A stretch of 64,000 bases of DNA from UBA4421 sp002470275. Lineage in GTDB: Bacteria > Pseudomonadota > Gammaproteobacteria > Pseudomonadales > Azotimanducaceae. The position numbers and the translations under genes are program-made. Below the pieces are notes generated by a model that saw only the letters and a list, made by a program, of their open reading frames with translations, searched no databases and was not told the DNA's origin. This document shows, piece by piece, positions 60,391 to 64,000 of this stretch (positions are counted from its first letter, which is position 1; each line of letters starts with the position of its first letter). Location of the stretch: positions 1 to 64,000 of the forward strand of contig CAJXDR010000001.1 of NCBI GenBank assembly GCA_913052345.1, read 5' to 3'.

Positions 60391-60419
60391 TTGGGCTAAC
60401 GGTCGGGCTTATCTATACT
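60391..60419 (+). promoter_or_regulatory. Sigma70 promoter of the dienoyl-CoA isomerase gene
   Basis: TTGGGC (60391-60396) and TATACT (60414-60419) are spaced by exactly 17 bp, with initiation about 50 nt before the ATG at 60478. No operator was recognised. The downstream VOC gene probably shares the transcript. Confidence 0.6.
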
Positions 60420-60477
60420 TGCACTCCATACGCAAAGCGGCGAACGTTCTGGCAGCCGCATGGTCATCGGGGGATCC

Positions 60478-61344
60478 ATGAATCAAGAACGCTTTGAATG
60501 CTTTGATCTGAGCATCGAAAACAATATCGCGCATATCTGTCTTAATCGCCCGGAAAAGCGCAACAGCATGATTCCCTCTTTCTGGTCTGACCTACCCAAG
60601 GTCGTTCAGGATATTGATGATCATGCCAAGGCGCGAGTGATCGTGATCTCCTCTACCGGACCGGTCTTTTCCGCCGGTATGGATCTCGGGGCCTTCGCGC
60701 GGCGTAAGCCTGAGAGCGAAGAAGAAGCCCGTCGCAACAAAATTCGTCACGGCGCTGCCTTTTACGATACTGCGCGTCAAACCCAAGCCACCTTCAACGC
60801 CTTGGAAGCCTGCCGGCTGCCGATTCTAGTGGCGATTCAAGGGGGCTGCGTGGGCGGCGGTTTAGACATGGCGACCGCCTGCGATATGCGTTACGCCACC
60901 GCAGACGCGTTTTTTACCATCTTCGAGGTGAACATTGGCATGACCGCAGATGTCGGCACTTTCCCCAGGCTGGTGCAACAGATGCCCGAGGGCCTGGTTA
61001 GGGAGATGGCCTACACCGGTCGACGCCTGTCTGCCAAAGAGGCCTTAGCCACGGGCTTGATCAATAAAATTTACCCATCACAAGACGACATGCTGGCAGG
61101 TGTATTTGAAATCGCCCGAGAAATAGCCGGCAAGGCCCCGCTGGCGGTTTATGGCTGCAAGCGCATGATTAATTATTCAAAGGATCACAGCACTGCGGAC
61201 ACCCTGGACTATGTGGCGATCTGGAATGCGTCCATGATGCAGGCCCAAGAAATGCAGGAAGCCATGCAGGCCAGAGCCGAGAAACGCGAGGGAGAATTTA
61301 CTGCCCTGCCACCGCGCACGGGAAGCTTCGGCTCGCACGAATAA
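60478..61344 (+). CDS. Delta3,5-delta2,4-dienoyl-CoA isomerase-type crotonase
   Basis: This 288-residue crotonase shifts double bonds during degradation of polyunsaturated or aromatic-derived acyl-CoA. Asp130, Glu150 and Asp158 (GGGLD, FTIFEVNIG, MTADVG) reproduce the exact 20- and 8-residue spacing of the catalytic Asp176/Glu196/Asp204 of mammalian ECH1, which distinguishes it from hydratases. The oxyanion hole is in TGPVFSAGMDLG. ATG 60478 is chosen over 60460. A VOC-family gene follows after 26 nt, suggesting an operon. Confidence 0.9.
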   Translation: MNQERFECFDLSIENNIAHICLNRPEKRNSMIPSFWSDLPKVVQDIDDHAKARVIVISSTGPVFSAGMDLGAFARRKPESEEEARRNKIRHGAAFYDTARQTQATFNALEACRLPILVAIQGGCVGGGLDMATACDMRYATADAFFTIFEVNIGMTADVGTFPRLVQQMPEGLVREMAYTGRRLSAKEALATGLINKIYPSQDDMLAGVFEIAREIAGKAPLAVYGCKRMINYSKDHSTADTLDYVAIWNASMMQAQEMQEAMQARAEKREGEFTALPPRTGSFGSHE

Positions 61345-61370
61345 CACATCAGGGAAAACAGGAGAGAGAG

Positions 61371-62147
61371 ATGACCATTCAACTCAGGCAGATCTGCCTG
61401 GTCGCAAACAAGCTGGAAGACGTGCTGCCCGACCTGCGAGGCATCCTAGGCATCAACAGCTGCTATGTCGATGCGGGCGTGGGAGCCTTCGGTCTTGAAA
61501 ACAATTTAATGGCCATAGGCCGAAACTTTTTAGAGGTCGTTGCTCCCATACAGCCGAATACGGCTGGCGGACGCTACTTAGAGCGACGTGGCGGCGACGG
61601 CGGCTATATGGTCATTACCCACATCGACAGCAAGCCCGAGTTCGACGCGCTGCGACAGCGCGCATTGGATAACGGCGTTCGGGTTGCACATGAATACTCG
61701 CGGGATACGTGGTGGGGATGCCAGCTTCACCCGGGGGATCTCAAGGCCGCCTTTCTTGAGTATGAATATGACACCCATGAGGACTTCAGCGGCCATTGGA
61801 TGCCCGTGGGTGGCACAGGCTGGGAGGATAAGGTCCGGCAGGACATCACGGTGGATATGGTGGGCGTTGAACTCCAGGGAGAAGACCCTCAGGCTTCGGC
61901 CGATCTGTGGGGATCCGTAACTCACCTACCCGTTGAGGACCAAGACGGGCATCCGACGATTGCCATGAACAATGCCCGCTTAAGGTTCGTCACGGCAAAC
62001 GACGGTCGCGGACCTGGCCTTGGCGGCCTAGATATCATCGTAGCCGACCGAGAGGCCGTGCTGCGGGAGGCCCGACTCCGAGGTTGCTACGTAAGCGATC
62101 AACAGGTGGATATCTGTGGTACGCGATGGTACCTGCACGACGCCTGA
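61371..62147 (+). CDS. VOC-family (glyoxalase-like) protein
   Basis: This 258-residue protein has two glyoxalase/VOC-like repeats: IRQICLVANKLEDVLPDLRG with FGLENNLMAIGRNFLEVV, then a second module around VDMVGVELQGEDPQASADLW. The metal ligands are not all recognisable. Members include glyoxalase I and ring-cleavage dioxygenases. Start ATG 61371 has GGAGAGAG upstream. It sits in the dienoyl-CoA isomerase transcript, so it may act on the same CoA or hydroxy acid route. Confidence 0.8.
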   Translation: MTIQLRQICLVANKLEDVLPDLRGILGINSCYVDAGVGAFGLENNLMAIGRNFLEVVAPIQPNTAGGRYLERRGGDGGYMVITHIDSKPEFDALRQRALDNGVRVAHEYSRDTWWGCQLHPGDLKAAFLEYEYDTHEDFSGHWMPVGGTGWEDKVRQDITVDMVGVELQGEDPQASADLWGSVTHLPVEDQDGHPTIAMNNARLRFVTANDGRGPGLGGLDIIVADREAVLREARLRGCYVSDQQVDICGTRWYLHDA

Positions 62148-62351
62148 GACCGGGGGCCTGCTCGTTGAGTAAGCCCTGTTCGTTTCATCGCTTGGAGGCG
62201 AAGAGACCGCTCGCCAGTGCACCTATGCTGTCCTTACGATATGCATCCTCCCCTTAAATATGCTATCTAGTCCGAAGGCGCAGAGCCGATGGATCACGCA
62301 GCGACGGCCTTACGATCACGATCAGCAGTCACTTGTCAGGAGGTGTGCAGC

Positions 62352-64000
62352 ATGCAGGTTATAAAGCGTTTCACAGCCTTTCTGCTTATCGGCGCCTTAA
62401 TCACCGCCTGCGGTGGCGGAGGTGGAGGCGGCAGCAGTGCGCCCACGGTGCCCCCTGCTGGGGCGACACCGCCTGCGGCGACGCCGCCCACGGCCAGCGC
62501 ATCCGTATCGGGCGGGACCTATGCCGACACACAGATTGTTACTCTGAGCAGCGATCAGGCGTCCGCCACCCTCTACTTCACCCTAGACGGCACTTCACCA
62601 ACAACAAGCTCACCTACTTATTCAGATTCCATCGCAATCAACGAAACCGCGACCCTGCAATTTTTTGCACGCAGCAGCGACGGGATCAATGGTGAGATCG
62701 TCAGCGAAACCTATGTGATCGATCGTGAGCCGCCATCGGGCTTCTCGCTTGTTCCAGAGAGCGATATCGTGAACGCCGAAAATGAAGCTAGCTTCCTTTT
62801 TTCAGTCGTCAACGCTGAGTCCGGGGCCGCCTTCTCCCTAACGGTGGACGACGAAGATGGCAGTACTGATCAACTTGCAGAGACCGGCACCGTCACGGAT
62901 AGCGAAAGCACGCCAGTCACCATCAACTTGGCGGCCTTCACCAATGGACAGCTGACCGCCACTCTGACGCTTGCGGACACCCTTGATAACGAATCGGTAC
63001 CGCTCTCCATTATCCTGACCAAGGCGTCAAATAGTGACGGCGTTTCTACCATCGAAGGCAATATCAATATCGCCCCGGGCACCCAGGTAGACACAGACTT
63101 GAACGACACCTACACCTCCCCGGTCTCCAACAACTCGATACAGGAGGCCCAGCTTATTTTCTCGCCGGGGTTAGTGGGGGGCTACGCTAACTCTCCATTT
63201 TCGGGCCAGCAAGGTAACTCCTATTCGGACGGTGACGATGACTTTTATAATGTTTTTCTAGAGGCCGGTGACCAGATCGTGTTGACGATAGCAGAGGACT
63301 TTGCGGACTTAGATGTGGAGGTTTTCGACAGCGACGAAAACCTGGTCGCCGACTCATTGGGCATAGGCAATACCGAGACCATCGACATTGATACCGCTGG
63401 GGACTACTTCATTCGCGTTTACTCGTTTGCTGGAGCCTCCAACTACGTGTTGAACGTGGGCACACGGATATTACAAAGCACGTCCACCCTATCGAGTTTT
63501 CACCGCTTCGTACCCAATCAGGCCATTGTGCAACTGGCTGAGAGCCCCTCAAATAACAGCAAGACCCTGGGCTGGCTGGAGGCAAGGGGGATGCTGGTGC
63601 ATCGCTCGGCGGCGGGTTCTAAGGCGGGTCGCACGCACTTGGTGACCTTTGGCTCCGCCGACCAGCGCCGGGCGCTCATTCGGGATGTCACGCCCAATAT
63701 GATCGCACCTCAGGCCTCAGCGCCGCCCAGCGCCCAGGCTCTCCGCCGCGAGACCATCTGGGCGATCAAGGCGTTAGCACGTCGCGCTGATGTTGACGCC
63801 GCAGAACCCAACTTCTTGCGTCAGCGACGGTTAGTGCCCAACGACCCGCTCTATGTGGAGCAGTGGCATCATCCCCACACTCGGCTGCCCGAGGCCTGGG
63901 ATATCACCACCGGCAGCGCTGACGTGCGCGTGGCCGTTATCGATACGGGCATCCTGGCTCAGCACCCTGACCTGGCCAATCAGATTGAGGGCGGCTATGA
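62352..64000 (+). CDS. Modular S8 (subtilisin-like) lipoprotein protease, 3' end beyond window
   Basis: The frame from ATG 62352 (ribosome binding site CAGGAGGTG) is open to the window end, at least 549 codons. A lipobox LITAC (Cys20) is followed by a Gly-run and a Pro/Thr-rich linker. Next come a chitobiase-type beta domain (about 53-115, ATLYFTLDGTSPTTS) and a beta domain, then a PPC (pre-peptidase) domain (about 290-375, DDFYNVFLEAGDQIVLTI and YFIRVYSFAG). The start of the S8 catalytic domain has catalytic Asp531 in VAVIDTGI; the His and Ser are beyond the window. It is predicted to be surface-anchored and to digest extracellular protein. PPC lies before the protease, unlike the common C-terminal position. 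Confidence 0.88.
   Translation, partial: MQVIKRFTAFLLIGALITACGGGGGGGSSAPTVPPAGATPPAATPPTASASVSGGTYADTQIVTLSSDQASATLYFTLDGTSPTTSSPTYSDSIAINETATLQFFARSSDGINGEIVSETYVIDREPPSGFSLVPESDIVNAENEASFLFSVVNAESGAAFSLTVDDEDGSTDQLAETGTVTDSESTPVTINLAAFTNGQLTATLTLADTLDNESVPLSIILTKASNSDGVSTIEGNINIAPGTQVDTDLNDTYTSPVSNNSIQEAQLIFSPGLVGGYANSPFSGQQGNSYSDGDDDFYNVFLEAGDQIVLTIAEDFADLDVEVFDSDENLVADSLGIGNTETIDIDTAGDYFIRVYSFAGASNYVLNVGTRILQSTSTLSSFHRFVPNQAIVQLAESPSNNSKTLGWLEARGMLVHRSAAGSKAGRTHLVTFGSADQRRALIRDVTPNMIAPQASAPPSAQALRRETIWAIKALARRADVDAAEPNFLRQRRLVPNDPLYVEQWHHPHTRLPEAWDITTGSADVRVAVIDTGILAQHPDLANQIEGGY

Overview
The window looks like chromosomal DNA of a Gram-negative, aerobic, probably marine gammaproteobacterium. 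The support is outer-membrane proteins (alginate-export-type porin, DUF481, OmpA), lipoproteins with lipoboxes, a gammaproteobacterial housekeeping set (PdxH, FkpA/Mip-type FKBP, tail-specific protease Prc, DUF815 ATPase, Coq4-like protein) and sigma70-type promoters. Base composition is moderately GC-rich. Genes for lipid, CoA-thioester and xenobiotic metabolism are abundant, as in oligotrophic OMG/Halieaceae-like bacteria; this taxonomic placement is inference. No rRNA, CRISPR array, prophage, transposase or integrase was seen.

Layout. 1-7.6 kb: end of an unknown gene, a porin, a repeat patch built from tRNA-Gly 3' pieces, tRNA-Gly, a tiny transcription unit with a near-ideal ribosome binding site, an MFS/Baeyer-Villiger monooxygenase operon, a DUF898/M48 protease pair and tRNA-Glu. 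7.6-19.8 kb: a coupled operon (small membrane protein, DUF815 ATPase, DUF481 outer-membrane protein), then NUDIX, crotonase, lipoprotein, pdxH, MFS, FKBP, prc and a ThrRS lacking the TGS domain. 19.8-31.9 kb: a plus-strand block of SLC13 permease, sulfatase, GST, J-like protein, MFS, NTF2-like, Coq4-like, GMC oxidoreductase, exported methyltransferase and a two-RCK channel-like protein, interrupted by one minus-strand GST.

31.9-50 kb: M2 (ACE-like) lipoprotein peptidase, a decayed luciferase-like gene with two in-frame TAG codons, MDR reductase, FBP zinc-finger protein, acyl-CoA dehydrogenase, OmpA protein, luciferase-like oxidoreductase, DJ-1, arsenate reductase, GPH symporter, SDR, hydratase, M50-like protein, Rieske oxygenase, TauD dioxygenase, aldo-keto reductase and a possible peroxiredoxin remnant. 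50-64 kb: hot-dog protein divergent from an SDR, cyclopropane fatty acid synthase coupled to a short acyl-CoA-dehydrogenase-like gene, MHS transporter, ModA followed by an orphan molybdopterin oxidoreductase, crotonases including a dienoyl-CoA isomerase, a VOC protein and the 5' part of a modular S8 lipoprotein protease running off the end.

Functionally, much of the window is catabolic and detoxifying: oxygenases, crotonases, acyl-CoA dehydrogenases, SDRs and GSTs beside MFS carriers. No single defence or biosynthetic system is evident. The strongest unexplained signals are the tiny gene at 2.1-2.24 kb, the TGS-less ThrRS, the DUF815/DUF481 operon, the two-RCK protein and the ModA/oxidoreductase pair.
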